A DNA stretch of 64,000 nucleotides from an uncultured SAR86 cluster bacterium. Lineage in GTDB: Bacteria > Pseudomonadota > Gammaproteobacteria > Magnimaribacterales > AG-339-G14. Of the stretch, positions 52,257 through 61,814 are shown in pieces; position 1 is the first letter of the stretch; each line of letters starts with the position of its first letter. The translations under genes were made by a program, and so were the position numbers. Under the pieces are notes generated by a model that made no database searches, was not told the DNA's origin, and worked only from the letters and a program-made list of their open reading frames with translations. The stretch is from contig CACMTR010000002.1 in NCBI GenBank assembly GCA_902616715.1, positions 186,001 through 250,000 of the forward strand, read 5' to 3'.

Positions 52257-53334
52257 CAAAAAAAATCCTAAAACGTTAAAGGAAATAAGAAAAAAAATTG
52301 ATCAACTTGACTTGGCCATACTTAGATCTTTAAGCGAAAGAGTTGATTTAGTAATTCAAGCAGGAGAAATTAAAAAGAAAAATAATGACAACTCTTTTTA
52401 CAAACCTGAAAGAGAGTCTCAAATTATTCGAAGTTTAATTTCTAAAAACAAAAGTGTTATCTCTAAAGAAAGTTTGGAAACTATTTATAAAGAAATTATA
52501 TCTGCATGTTTTGTAAAAGAGAAAGAAATTGACGTTTATTTTTTAGGTCCACGAGGCACATATTCAGAGTTAGCTTGTAAGAAAAATTTTGGAAATTCTG
52601 TCAATTCTTTAGCTTGTAAAACAATTCCTGAAATTTTTGAAACCATAAAAGATGAAAATTCTTTTGGGGTTGTTCCTCTTGAAAATTCAACGGAAGGAGC
52701 TGTAAATTTGACTCTTGATGCGTTACAAACAACCGAGCTAAAAATTTGTGGTGAATTAGAGATGCCTATCAAACATTCATTATTAGCTTCTCAATTGAAT
52801 TTAGAGAAAATAAAAAGTGTTTATGGTCACCAACAATCGCTTGCTCAGTGCAAAAGCAAATTATCAAATCTGCTGCCCAAGGTAAAAATCATACCTGTCG
52901 AAAGTAGCGGTTTGGCTTTAAAAAAAGCTAAGCAAGCCAGCACTAATGCTTGCATAGCTCATGAATCTTTTGCATCTGAACACAACTTGAAAGTGTGCAG
53001 GAGAAATATGGAGGATGAAAAAAACAACACGACTAGATTTGTCATTCTTGGTACAAATTATCCTCTTAAAAGCGGCTTCGATAAGACTTCTATAATTATT
53101 TCATTAGAAAATAAACCTGGAGCATTGTCGAAAGTCTTAAAAATCTTTGAACTTTCCCGTGTTAATTTAAGTTACATTCAATCGAGACCGTCAAAAAAAG
53201 ATAAATGGAGCTATTCTTTTTTTCTGGATTTTGAAGGTCACTCTGAAACAATTAAAATAAAAAAACTTTTGAGCCGATTAGAAAAAAATTCAATTTCTCT
53301 TAAATTATTAGGCTCTTACCCTAAGGCCATTTAA
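52249..53334 (+). CDS. pheA: Bifunctional chorismate mutase/prephenate dehydratase
   Basis: The P-protein of phenylalanine synthesis, 361 residues. The AroQ-type mutase domain (residues 5-90) has KEIRKKIDQLDLAILRSLSERV and FYKPERESQI. The dehydratase part includes FLGPRGTYSELA, FGVVPLENSTEGAVNLTLD and NTTRFVILG. The C-terminal ACT domain, the allosteric Phe site, reads KPGALSKVLKIFELSRVNLSYIQSRPSK. The ATG at 52249 is chosen; the upstream TTG adds only MKKK-type residues. It overlaps hisC by one base. Confidence 0.96.
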   Translation: MADKKNPKTLKEIRKKIDQLDLAILRSLSERVDLVIQAGEIKKKNNDNSFYKPERESQIIRSLISKNKSVISKESLETIYKEIISACFVKEKEIDVYFLGPRGTYSELACKKNFGNSVNSLACKTIPEIFETIKDENSFGVVPLENSTEGAVNLTLDALQTTELKICGELEMPIKHSLLASQLNLEKIKSVYGHQQSLAQCKSKLSNLLPKVKIIPVESSGLALKKAKQASTNACIAHESFASEHNLKVCRRNMEDEKNNTTRFVILGTNYPLKSGFDKTSIIISLENKPGALSKVLKIFELSRVNLSYIQSRPSKKDKWSYSFFLDFEGHSETIKIKKLLSRLEKNSISLKLLGSYPKAI

Positions 53335-54443
53335 TGTCAAATTTTTTAAAGGATAGAGTCAATAAAGGAGTTCTAGGGTTGAAGCCCTATGAGCCTGGTA
53401 AACCAATTGAAGAAACAGAAAAAGAAATTGGCTTGGAAAACGTAATTAAGCTTGCAAGCAATGAGAATCCTATTGGGATGAGCCCAAGGGCCTTAAAAGT
53501 TATTTCTTCTATGGATGATCTAAATAGATACCCTGATGGTAATGCATCAGCTTTCAAAAATAAGGTTGCTTCAGTTTTTAATGTTAAATCTTCAATGGTA
53601 ACCGTAGGAAACGGTTCAAACGATATTATTGAATTTATTGCTAAATGTTTTTTATCTAATGGAGATACAGCTATATATTCTAAGCACGGATTCGCAATTT
53701 ATCCTCTTGCAATAAAAGCTAGTGGCGCTGAACCAATAAAGGTTGATGCTTTAGATTGGGGGCATGATTTGAACGCAATGATAAGTTCAATCCAAGATAC
53801 AACAAAGGTAATTTTCATTGCCTCTCCAAATAATCCCACAGGAACTATATTATCAGTCGAAAAAATTAAAGATTTTTTAACAAAAATTCCATCTAATATT
53901 GTCGTTTTGATTGATCAGGCTTACTTTGAGTATATTGAAGATGAAAGTTACAAAGTTCCTTTTAGTTTAATCGAAGAGTTTCCTAACTTAATTATCTCAA
54001 GAAGTTTCTCAAAAGCTCACGGACTGGCGGCTTTTAGACTAGGCTTTTCAGTAAGCTCAGAAGAGATTGCAGACTATCTTAATCGAGTTAGACAGCCATT
54101 TAATGCAAATAGTTTAGCTTTGGCAGCTGGGATAGAAGCAATAGATGATGAGGAGCACATATCTGCATCTGTTGAAATTAACAGAGAAGGTTTACAAAAT
54201 ATCAAAAAAAAATTTAGAGAGTTAGGTTTTGATTTCATAGAATCCTTTGGAAACTTCATTAGTTTTGATTCTAAAAGTGATTCAGATAAAAGTTTCGATT
54301 TTTTTCTTAAAAAAGGGATTATTTTAAGATCTTTGAAGGTTTACGAAATGCCTAATCACCTTAGAGTTTCAATAGGCACAAAAGAAGAAATGCAACAGTT
54401 CATCATAACTTTAGAAGAATATGCAAGATCAATTAAAGAGTGA
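53334..54443 (+). CDS. hisC: Histidinol-phosphate/aromatic aminotransferase
   Basis: A 369-residue fold-type I PLP aminotransferase of the HisC family. Motifs are KLASNENPIGMSP, NRYPDGNASAFK, VGNGSNDIIEFI, FIASPNNPTGT and the PLP lysine in SRSFSKAHGLAAFRLGF. Its place between pheA and tyrA suggests that, as with the HisC2 type in Pseudomonas, it also serves aromatic amino acid transamination. It overlaps pheA by one base and tyrA by 23 bases. Confidence 0.92.
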   Translation: MSNFLKDRVNKGVLGLKPYEPGKPIEETEKEIGLENVIKLASNENPIGMSPRALKVISSMDDLNRYPDGNASAFKNKVASVFNVKSSMVTVGNGSNDIIEFIAKCFLSNGDTAIYSKHGFAIYPLAIKASGAEPIKVDALDWGHDLNAMISSIQDTTKVIFIASPNNPTGTILSVEKIKDFLTKIPSNIVVLIDQAYFEYIEDESYKVPFSLIEEFPNLIISRSFSKAHGLAAFRLGFSVSSEEIADYLNRVRQPFNANSLALAAGIEAIDDEEHISASVEINREGLQNIKKKFRELGFDFIESFGNFISFDSKSDSDKSFDFFLKKGIILRSLKVYEMPNHLRVSIGTKEEMQQFIITLEEYARSIKE

Positions 54444-55278
54444 TGATTTTCAATTCGGCATCATAGGCCTTGGTTTAATTGGCGGCTCTATTGCTAAATC
54501 CTTGAGCGCCAATAAATTTGAAGTTTTTGCTGAAGACTCTAATAAATCTTATTTTGACGAAGCAATTAAAGACAAGGCATTAGTAGGCTCTTTAGATGAA
54601 ATCAATGAATCTAAAGATCTGATATTGATTATTTGCGTTCCAGTATCTGCTCATGAAGATGTTTTTTTGAAACATTCAAATTTATTAAATAGTGCCAAAC
54701 TCGTTACAGATTGTTCTAGTGTAAAAAACTCTGTATTAGATGATTTAGTCAAAAGTGGTCTTGATTCGAAAAACTACGTATTTTCACATCCTATGGCAGG
54801 TTCGGAAAAAAGTGGCTACCTCAACTCTAACGAAAAATTATTTGAAGACAAAACTTGTATATTAATGGCTGGAGAAGCAACTGAAGAAAGTTCTTTGCGT
54901 TTGTGCAAGAGTTTATGGCAACTTTTAGGATCTAAAATTAGTTTAATAGATTTGAAAGATCATGATGCTTTGTTGGCATTAACTAGTCACCTCCCGCATT
55001 TAATATCTTTCTCTTTGATATCAACTTTGGCAGAACTAAATCTTGATTCAAATAAGATTTTTTCTGGAGGCGGTCTCAAAGATTTTACGAGAATTGCATC
55101 AAGCGATGTGAAGATGTGGAAAGATATCTTTTCAAGTAACAATGAAAATATATCTAATGCAATTGATAAGTTTGTAAAAAAAATTACACTTTTTAAAAAT
55201 TATATTGTTGATAATGATCTAGAAAATATCGAAAATTTCATCGAGGATGCTAAGAATTTTCGAGACAAAAATTTATAA
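54421..55278 (+). CDS. tyrA: Prephenate (arogenate) dehydrogenase
   Basis: A 285-residue NAD(P)-dependent TyrA. The Rossmann loop GIIGLGLIGGSIAKSLSAN, the VTDCSSVKNSVLDDL region, SHPMAGSEKSGYLNSNEKLFEDKTCIL and the late HDALLALTSHLPHLISFSL all fit. There is no fused mutase domain (unlike the E. coli T-protein) and no ACT domain. Cofactor and substrate choice (prephenate or arogenate) are not settled by sequence reading. It abuts aroA. Confidence 0.94.
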   Translation: MQDQLKSDDFQFGIIGLGLIGGSIAKSLSANKFEVFAEDSNKSYFDEAIKDKALVGSLDEINESKDLILIICVPVSAHEDVFLKHSNLLNSAKLVTDCSSVKNSVLDDLVKSGLDSKNYVFSHPMAGSEKSGYLNSNEKLFEDKTCILMAGEATEESSLRLCKSLWQLLGSKISLIDLKDHDALLALTSHLPHLISFSLISTLAELNLDSNKIFSGGGLKDFTRIASSDVKMWKDIFSSNNENISNAIDKFVKKITLFKNYIVDNDLENIENFIEDAKNFRDKNL

Positions 55279-56592
55279 ATGACATCTTCTATACTATCAA
55301 AACCTAGTTCTCTATCAGGTGAAATTAAAATACCTGGAGATAAATCCGTTTCTCATAGAGCTATTCTTTGTGCGGCTTTAGCAAAATCAGTATCTACTGT
55401 TAATAATCTGCAGCATAGTGAAGATGTCTTGAATACTTTAAATGTTGTAAGGCAATTAGGAATAAGAATTGAAAGAGAGGAAACTGCATATAAAATTTTT
55501 GGCAAAGGCTTAAAAGGTTTATCTAATCCAAAAGAGGATTTATATTTTGGAAACTCTGGAACGGGCATCAGACTTACCGCAGGAGTTCTTGCTTGGCAAA
55601 GTTTTAACAGTGAATTGAAAGGTGATTTTTCACTAAGTAAGAGACCAATGCAAAGAATATCTGAGCCTTTGAGCATAATGGGAGCTAAATTATTGTTAAC
55701 TTCAGAAAATACTCCGCCAATAAAAATAATTGGAACTACCAATCTTTCAGCAATCTCTTATGAGATGCCTATCGCAAGTGCCCAAGTAAAGTCGGCTATT
55801 CTTTTTGCCGCTTTGAATGCAAAAGGCGTAACTAAAATAACTGAACCACTTATCACAAGAAATCATACCGAATTAATGTTCAAACAAATCGGTATAGATA
55901 TTCAAGTAAATCAAAACGAAATACTTCTTAGTGGTCAGAATGAGTTCGAAGGCGCTCAAATTGATGTTCCTGGAGATTTTTCCTCCGCAGCTTTTTTAAT
56001 TGTTGGCGCCTTAATCTCTCCAAATTCCTCAATTTTAATTAGAGATGTGGGTTTAAACTCGTCAAGAACGGCATTGATTGATGTTCTTCTATCAATGAAC
56101 GCGAGTATTGAAATTCTTAATCAACGAAAATTTGGAGAAGAAGAAGTGGGAGACTTGAAAGTAAATTCTTCAGAACTAGTAAGTTGTACTGTCGATTCCG
56201 AAATTATTCCAAATTTGATTGATGAGCTACCTATTTTATTTATAGCTTCTTTATTCGCTAAGGGAGAGTCTAAGTTTTTTGGTATTGAAGAACTCAAGCA
56301 CAAAGAAAGTGATCGTCTTGCTGCAATGCAATCTGGATTTGAAAAATTAGGCATAGAAACCCAATATACTAACGATATTTTATCTATTGATGGGAAGGGG
56401 AGTGATTTTCTGTTACAAGAGGGACAGATAGATTCTTTTGAAGATCACCGTATTGCTATGTCTTTTGTAATTGCAGGTTTAAGAGCAAAAAAACAAATAA
56501 AAATTATGAATTCAGATTGCATAAATACCTCCTTTCCAGAGTTCATAAGTCAGCTTGACAGCTTGGGCGCTATTCTTAATGAAAGTAAATAA
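55279..56592 (+). CDS. aroA: 3-phosphoshikimate 1-carboxyvinyltransferase (EPSP synthase)
   Basis: AroA transfers enolpyruvyl from PEP to shikimate 3-phosphate. The 437-residue protein has GEIKIPGDKSVSHRAILCAA, YFGNSGTGIRLTAGVLA, and the second-half signature EELKHKESDRLAAMQSGFEKLG. The PEP-site sequence GNSGTGIR has Gly and Ile where class I enzymes have GNAGTAMR, so it looks like a class II-type enzyme. It is directly downstream of tyrA and overlaps cmk by 14 bases. Confidence 0.96.
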   Translation: MTSSILSKPSSLSGEIKIPGDKSVSHRAILCAALAKSVSTVNNLQHSEDVLNTLNVVRQLGIRIEREETAYKIFGKGLKGLSNPKEDLYFGNSGTGIRLTAGVLAWQSFNSELKGDFSLSKRPMQRISEPLSIMGAKLLLTSENTPPIKIIGTTNLSAISYEMPIASAQVKSAILFAALNAKGVTKITEPLITRNHTELMFKQIGIDIQVNQNEILLSGQNEFEGAQIDVPGDFSSAAFLIVGALISPNSSILIRDVGLNSSRTALIDVLLSMNASIEILNQRKFGEEEVGDLKVNSSELVSCTVDSEIIPNLIDELPILFIASLFAKGESKFFGIEELKHKESDRLAAMQSGFEKLGIETQYTNDILSIDGKGSDFLLQEGQIDSFEDHRIAMSFVIAGLRAKKQIKIMNSDCINTSFPEFISQLDSLGAILNESK

Positions 56593-57247
56593 CTTAATTA
56601 CTATAGACGGAATCAGTGGTGCCGGAAAAGGCACTCTAGCGAAGAGTCTAGCGTTGGAACTCAATTATAGTCTTTTAGATAGCGGCAACCTTTATAGACT
56701 AGTTGGTTTAATTGCAAAAAGGTTAGAGACCAATAACTCTGAAGAAATTGCAAAAGAGCTCAATTCTAGAAAAATAACAATGGAATTTGATAATTTAAAA
56801 GACCTTACTGAGGTTTTTTTTGGATCAGAACGAGTCACCGAAGATCTTCGAAACGAAGAAGTAGCTATGGAGGCTTCAAATTTTGCAAAAGATAGCTTTA
56901 TTAGAAATACTTTGATCAAACACCAAAGAGATTACTTTGATTCTAATAAAGGCCTTATTGCAGATGGAAGGGATATGGGAACTGTTATTTTTCCTGAGGC
57001 TAGGTGGAAATTCTTTCTTATAGCTTCAATTGAAGAAAGAGCGAAAAGACGCCTCAGACAGTTGAAAGAAGTCGGATTGGAAGTTAAGATGCCCATCCTT
57101 ATTGATAACATTAAGGTTAGAGACGAGCAGGATACAAATAGAGATATTTCTCCAACCGTACCAGCTGAGGACGCGTTAACAATTGATACCAGCAATTTGA
57201 GTGCTGAGGGATTAAAAAATAAAGTTTTAGAGATAATAAAAGATTAA
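56579..57247 (+). CDS. cmk: Cytidylate kinase
   Basis: Cmk phosphorylates CMP and dCMP. The 222-residue protein starts at the ATG (MKVNNLITIDG) within the aroA end; a longer reading frame adds only aroA overlap. The P-loop is IDGISGAGKGTLAKSLA, then LLDSGNLYRLVGLIAKR, IADGRDMGTVIFPEARWKFFLIAS and DEQDTNRDISPTVPAEDALTID, all typical. The stop overlaps the rpsA ATG by one base, a conserved cmk-rpsA coupling. Confidence 0.96.
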   Translation: MKVNNLITIDGISGAGKGTLAKSLALELNYSLLDSGNLYRLVGLIAKRLETNNSEEIAKELNSRKITMEFDNLKDLTEVFFGSERVTEDLRNEEVAMEASNFAKDSFIRNTLIKHQRDYFDSNKGLIADGRDMGTVIFPEARWKFFLIASIEERAKRRLRQLKEVGLEVKMPILIDNIKVRDEQDTNRDISPTVPAEDALTIDTSNLSAEGLKNKVLEIIKD

Positions 57248-58932
57248 TGGAAAAGAATTTTGCAAAGCTTCTAGACGAAAATTTAGATACCTTAAATTTT
57301 GAAATTGGTAAATTGATAACCGGTGTCGTCGTAGATCTTACTGATGACTGGGTTGTTATTCATGTAGGTTTAAAATCTGAGCCAATAATAGCTCGTAACG
57401 AATTTCTTGCCGATGAAGCTGAAAAAGCACTCGAAATTGGAGATGAGGTAAAAGTTACTCTTGAAGCGATAGAAGATGGTCATGGTTCAACTAGAGTATC
57501 AAGATTGAGAGCAATGCATGACGAGAGCTGGGGTAAATTGGAAGAATCTTTATCTTCTGGAACGATTATCAAAGGCTATATTACTGGAAAAGTTAGAGGC
57601 GGAATGACAGTTGATGTAGGAGGTGTTAGAGGTTTTCTTCCAGGGTCTTTGGTCGACACAAGACCTTTAGAAAATTTCGATCATTTAGAAAAATCATTTC
57701 AAGAATTTAAAGTTATAAAGCTCGACAAAGAAAAAAGTAATGTTGTGTTATCTAGAAAAGCCGTACAGGAGGATATAAATTCAGAAGAGCGCGAGAAGAT
57801 TTTTGCGACAATTCAAGAAGGCTCTTTAGTCTCTGGAGTCGTTAAAAACCTGACAGATTATGGCGCGTTTATAGATTTAGGCGGTATCGACGGATTGCTT
57901 CACATTACTGATATTACATGGAAAAGAATTAATCATCCCTCAGAGATACTAACAATCGGAGAGGAAATCGAGCTTAAAGTAACTAAATTTGATAGAGAAA
58001 AATCAAGAATCTCTTTGGGTATGAAGCAACTCATGGAGGATCCTTGGGAAAATATAAAAGATACTTATCCTATAAACTCTGTTAACAAAGGTAAGGTTAC
58101 TAGCATCACCGATTACGGTTTTTTTGCCGAACTTGATTCTAATACAGAGGGCCTCGTTCATGTTTCTGAAATTGATTGGACCAATAAAAATATCCATCCA
58201 TCAAAAGTAGTTTCTGTTGGAGATCAAGTTGATTTGATGGTTCTCGAAATAGACGTCGAAAAAAGAAGGATTTCATTGGGAATGAAACAATGCGTAGAAA
58301 ACCCTTGGTTAAAGTTTGCTGAGAATAATAGCTTGGGCGATAAAGTTAAAGGTGAAGTAAGTTCATTAACTGATTTTGGTATGTTTGTAAGTTTAGATGG
58401 TGGAATTGATGGTCTGATCCATTTATCTGACTTGTCATGGACTGAATCAGAGCAAGAAGCTGTAAAAAATTATTCGAAAGGACAATCCATAGAAGCTGTA
58501 ATTTTGGCAATGGATGCCCACAAAGAAAGAATTTCAATGGGCATCAAACAACTTACTGAAGATTTTTTCGAGACTTTTGCCGCTGACAATCCTAAAGGTA
58601 CGCAAGTGGAAGCATCAGTCGAATCAATTCAAGACGATGTTGTTTTACTTAAATTAAAAGAAGATATTCAGGGAAAGTTAAAGCTCAAAGAGTTTAAAGA
58701 CAATGAACCTAAAGAGGGTGATGCAGTTTTAGCTCAGATTACTTCAATTGATAGAAAAGAAAGATTTATTAATCTCTCTATTCGTGCCTTGGAAAAATCA
58801 GAAGAGAAGAGTTTATTAAAAGAAAATGTAAAGAAAAATAAAGAAATTGAAGAATCCACCAAAACTTCCATTGGAGATTTAATTAAAGATGAATTAGATG
58901 AGTCGTCTTCAGACAAAGATGAAGAAGTCTGA
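57247..58932 (+). CDS. rpsA: 30S ribosomal protein S1
   Basis: A 561-residue S1 protein with six S1 OB-fold repeats, starting near residues 21, 105, 190, 275, 362 and 449, for example GSLVSGVVKNLTDYGAFIDLGGIDGLLHITDITW. S1 helps the small subunit bind and unfold mRNA. A full six-domain S1 is what lets mRNAs with weak or no Shine-Dalgarno be used, which fits the many genes here without one. It overlaps cmk by one base and ihfB by 14 bases. The acidic C-terminal tail is normal. Confidence 0.97.
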   Translation: MEKNFAKLLDENLDTLNFEIGKLITGVVVDLTDDWVVIHVGLKSEPIIARNEFLADEAEKALEIGDEVKVTLEAIEDGHGSTRVSRLRAMHDESWGKLEESLSSGTIIKGYITGKVRGGMTVDVGGVRGFLPGSLVDTRPLENFDHLEKSFQEFKVIKLDKEKSNVVLSRKAVQEDINSEEREKIFATIQEGSLVSGVVKNLTDYGAFIDLGGIDGLLHITDITWKRINHPSEILTIGEEIELKVTKFDREKSRISLGMKQLMEDPWENIKDTYPINSVNKGKVTSITDYGFFAELDSNTEGLVHVSEIDWTNKNIHPSKVVSVGDQVDLMVLEIDVEKRRISLGMKQCVENPWLKFAENNSLGDKVKGEVSSLTDFGMFVSLDGGIDGLIHLSDLSWTESEQEAVKNYSKGQSIEAVILAMDAHKERISMGIKQLTEDFFETFAADNPKGTQVEASVESIQDDVVLLKLKEDIQGKLKLKEFKDNEPKEGDAVLAQITSIDRKERFINLSIRALEKSEEKSLLKENVKKNKEIEESTKTSIGDLIKDELDESSSDKDEEV

Positions 58933-59197
58933 TCTAAAAAATAAAATCTGTTCAAACCTCCCCAATCATTCCCCTTTAGACATTAGCCTTGCTGTAGATT
59001 TTATTTCAAAATACATCTGCGATGGATTAAAGAAAAATGAGAGAATAGAAATAAGAGGTTTTGGCTCATTTTCTATCCGCAATAGAAGTCCTATACGTGG
59101 AAGAAATCCTAAAACAGGCTCTTCTGTGGAGTTGGGTAAAAGAAGAATCCCTTATTTTAGAGCAGCTAAAGCATTAAATTTTAAAATAAATCATTAA
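58919..59197 (+). CDS. ihfB: Integration host factor subunit beta
   Basis: IHF-beta bends DNA with IHF-alpha. The 92-residue protein starts MKKSDLKNKI and has the HU/IHF core KKNERIEIRGFGSFSIRNRSPIRGRNPKTGSSVELGKRRIPYFRAAKAL, including the IHF-specific R-x-GRNPKTG arm. The rpsA-ihfB order supports the beta subunit. The ATG at 58919 is preferred; a longer frame would add only residues unlike the family. It overlaps rpsA by 14 bases. Confidence 0.94.
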   Translation: MKKSDLKNKICSNLPNHSPLDISLAVDFISKYICDGLKKNERIEIRGFGSFSIRNRSPIRGRNPKTGSSVELGKRRIPYFRAAKALNFKINH

Positions 59198-59231
59198 ATC
59201 TCAATTCTTCACAACTGATATAATTTAACCT

Positions 59232-59474
59232 GTGAAGTACTTCTATTTAGTTTTATTTTTCCTAATCCTAGGATATTTTATTTTGTTTAGTATTTTAAAC
59301 GATACTTTAGTTGCAATAGATCTGTATTTTTTTAACATTCAAGGAATCACTATCGGATACTCTCTTATAGGTGCATTGGTTATTGGAATGACCATTAGCT
59401 TTCTACTACAGATTCCACTTCTTTTTAGAAAAAAAAGAAAAAATTCAAAAAAAAATGACAATAAAGATAAATAA
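59232..59474 (+). CDS. lapA: LapA-domain (DUF1049) inner-membrane protein
   Basis: A small, 80-residue protein with two membrane helices (about residues 2-22 and 40-62), ending in a very basic tail. The pattern fits the LapA family of lipopolysaccharide assembly proteins, which usually follow ihfB and precede lapB and pyrF. The GTG start is chosen because it keeps the first helix complete. LapB itself is not next; pyrF follows with a 20-base overlap. LapA family proteins act with LapB in regulating LpxC turnover by FtsH. Confidence 0.8.
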   Translation: MKYFYLVLFFLILGYFILFSILNDTLVAIDLYFFNIQGITIGYSLIGALVIGMTISFLLQIPLLFRKKRKNSKKNDNKDK

Positions 59475-60156
59475 AAAACAAATTATAGTCGCTCTGGACA
59501 TGGACTCAGAACATGAGGTAGAAGCTATTTTAGACTTATTAGACCCAAGCCTTTACCGTGTAAAGGTTGGCAAACAGCTATTCATGAATCTTGGACCCAA
59601 AATAATTAAAAAAATAAATAATTTAGGATTTGAAGTTTTCTTAGACTTAAAGTTGCATGATATTCCAAATACCGTAAGCAAGGCCTTGGGAAATATTTTA
59701 AGTTTGAATCTATGGATGACAAATATTCATTTGTCTGGTGGAAAGGAAATGGTAGAAGCTTCCGTGCAAAAAATTAAAGAATTCGGCAACGAAACTCTTT
59801 TAGTCGGTGTTACTGTTTTGACAAGTTTGAATGACAAGAATATGGAAGAGATTGGTTTTTATAAAAATGTTGAGGAGACAACACTCTCTTCAGCAAAGTT
59901 TGGGAAGGATATTGGAATTGATGGAGTAGTAGCTTCACTAGATAACGTAAGTGAAATCAAAAGTAATTTTGGTAACGATTTTCTTGTCGTAACTCCTGGA
60001 ATTAGAATGCAACAAGATGATCAAGACCAAAAACGATCAGGATCTCTTTTTGATGCAATTCAGTTTGGATCAGACTTTGTAGTAATTGGAAGGGAACTCA
60101 CTCAGGCAAAAGACAAAGATGAAGTAATCCATCAGTTTAATTCTTTGATCGTTTGA
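59455..60156 (+). CDS. pyrF: Orotidine 5'-phosphate decarboxylase
   Basis: PyrF makes UMP from OMP. The 233-residue TIM-barrel protein shows IIVALDMDSE, the phosphate/catalytic array VFLDLKLHDIPNTV (the Asp-Lys-Asp motif DLKLHD), VGVTVLTSL and the phosphate-binding FVVIGRELTQAKD. The product feeds cmk's pyrimidine pool. It overlaps lapA by 20 bases. Confidence 0.96.
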   Translation: MTIKINKKQIIVALDMDSEHEVEAILDLLDPSLYRVKVGKQLFMNLGPKIIKKINNLGFEVFLDLKLHDIPNTVSKALGNILSLNLWMTNIHLSGGKEMVEASVQKIKEFGNETLLVGVTVLTSLNDKNMEEIGFYKNVEETTLSSAKFGKDIGIDGVVASLDNVSEIKSNFGNDFLVVTPGIRMQQDDQDQKRSGSLFDAIQFGSDFVVIGRELTQAKDKDEVIHQFNSLIV

Positions 60157-60158
60157 TA

Positions 60159-61814
60159 ATGCAACTGAGCTGGAAAGTTTTTTTTGTTTTTTTGCTGGTT
60201 TCTTCTTGTTCGAATGAAGTTAAACCTTACAATGCTGTAGTAGTGACTCGACATCACTTAGCTACTGATGTCGGTGCTAAAATTCTTGAGAATGGAGGAA
60301 ATGCGGTTGACAGCGCTGTTGCAATAGCCTTTGCTCTAGCTGTTGTAAATCCATCTGCAGGGAACTTAGGAGGCGGAGGATTTTTGCTTTATTACAATGC
60401 CGATGAAAACAAAACGTATGCATTAGATTATAGAGAAAGGGCACCAATTGATGCCGACGAGAATATGTTTTTAGATGCCGACGGTAATGTGATTAAAAAT
60501 TTAAGCCTTAATTCTTACTTAGCAGCTGGGATACCTGGTACGGTAAAAGGAATGTTCACAATTCATGAGTTATTTGGATCTAAATCTATGGACGATTTAA
60601 TTTCTCCTTCGGTTAAATTGGCTAGTGAAGGGTTTCGACTGTCTGATTTTCAAGCAAATAATTTTAATAAATATCGGAAGAAGTTCTTAAATGGCTCTGA
60701 CAGTGAATCTATATTTATTAATTCAGATGATAAAGATTTTTCAGCGGGCGATGTATTTACTCAAACCGACTTAGCAGAAAGCCTAAGACTGATAAAAGAT
60801 AAAGGACAAAAAGTTTTTTACGAAGGAGAAATTGCTGAAAAGATTGTTTCAGATTTTTCAGACAACGGCGGATTAATAACTAGTCAAGATTTACGGGATT
60901 ACGAGGTTTATTTTAAAGAACCTATTTGTGGAGATTATAAACAATACAATGTTTGCTCAATGCCTTTACCTAGCTCAGGAGGTATAGCGATTATTCAAAT
61001 GTTGAATATCATCGAGAATTTTGATTTAAAAAATTACTCGCATAATTCTTTAGATTACATAAAACTTTTAACAAAAGTCATGAGTTTCGCTTACGCAGAT
61101 CGATCGGAGTATTTAGGTGATGAAGATTTTTTTGATGTGCCAAAAGAAAAATTAATTTCAAAAAAATATGCTGCTGAAATCTCTAAAAAAATTAAATCGG
61201 GGGAAAAAATTACAGTTGAACCAGGTATTTATTTTTATGAAGGCGATCAAACCACACATTTCTCAGTAATCGATTTCGATGGAAATGTTGTGAGCAATAC
61301 TTACACACTTAATACTGCTTATGGATCCGGAATAGTTGCAAAAGGCACAGGAATTTTAATGAATAACGAAATGGATGATTTTTCTATTAAACCCGGTACT
61401 CCTAATGCTTATGGATTAATTGGATCAGAAGCTAATAAAATTGAAGCTAAGAAATCGCCTTTGTCCTCTATGTCACCCACTATTATCTTTGAAAATTCCA
61501 AACCCGTTTTAATTACTGGCTCGCAAGGCGGTTCAATGATAATAAACACAGTCTTGCAAGAAATCTTAAATGTTTTGGAATTTGATTTAAAACTATCTGA
61601 ATCGAATAAAAAGAATAGAATTCATTATCAATGGAAGCCAGATGTTCTTTTTTACGAAGACTTGGATGAAAAATTAATTGAAGCATTAAAAAAAGATTTG
61701 AGACTCTATCAAAGAAACATTGGCGAAACTCAATCAATAGCCCTTGAGAACGACGAATACAAAGGATGGCCAGATCATCGCAGACCAGATGGAAAAAAAA
61801 TTGAATTACATTAA
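60159..61814 (+). CDS. ggt: Gamma-glutamyltransferase, predicted lipoprotein
   Basis: An Ntn-family enzyme that transfers or hydrolyses the gamma-glutamyl group of glutathione and related peptides. The 551-residue precursor self-cleaves; the nucleophile would be Thr365 in EGDQTTHFSVID, with CSMPLPSSGG and the YTLNTAYGSG downstream and LNNEMDDF-type (MNNEMDDFSIKPG) region intact. Its N-terminus has a lipobox LVSSC (Cys17) rather than a plain signal peptide, so the mature enzyme is predicted to be membrane-anchored. The ATG at 60159 is preferred to a TTG two codons earlier. It overlaps uvrC by 26 bases. Confidence 0.92.
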   Translation: MQLSWKVFFVFLLVSSCSNEVKPYNAVVVTRHHLATDVGAKILENGGNAVDSAVAIAFALAVVNPSAGNLGGGGFLLYYNADENKTYALDYRERAPIDADENMFLDADGNVIKNLSLNSYLAAGIPGTVKGMFTIHELFGSKSMDDLISPSVKLASEGFRLSDFQANNFNKYRKKFLNGSDSESIFINSDDKDFSAGDVFTQTDLAESLRLIKDKGQKVFYEGEIAEKIVSDFSDNGGLITSQDLRDYEVYFKEPICGDYKQYNVCSMPLPSSGGIAIIQMLNIIENFDLKNYSHNSLDYIKLLTKVMSFAYADRSEYLGDEDFFDVPKEKLISKKYAAEISKKIKSGEKITVEPGIYFYEGDQTTHFSVIDFDGNVVSNTYTLNTAYGSGIVAKGTGILMNNEMDDFSIKPGTPNAYGLIGSEANKIEAKKSPLSSMSPTIIFENSKPVLITGSQGGSMIINTVLQEILNVLEFDLKLSESNKKNRIHYQWKPDVLFYEDLDEKLIEALKKDLRLYQRNIGETQSIALENDEYKGWPDHRRPDGKKIELH

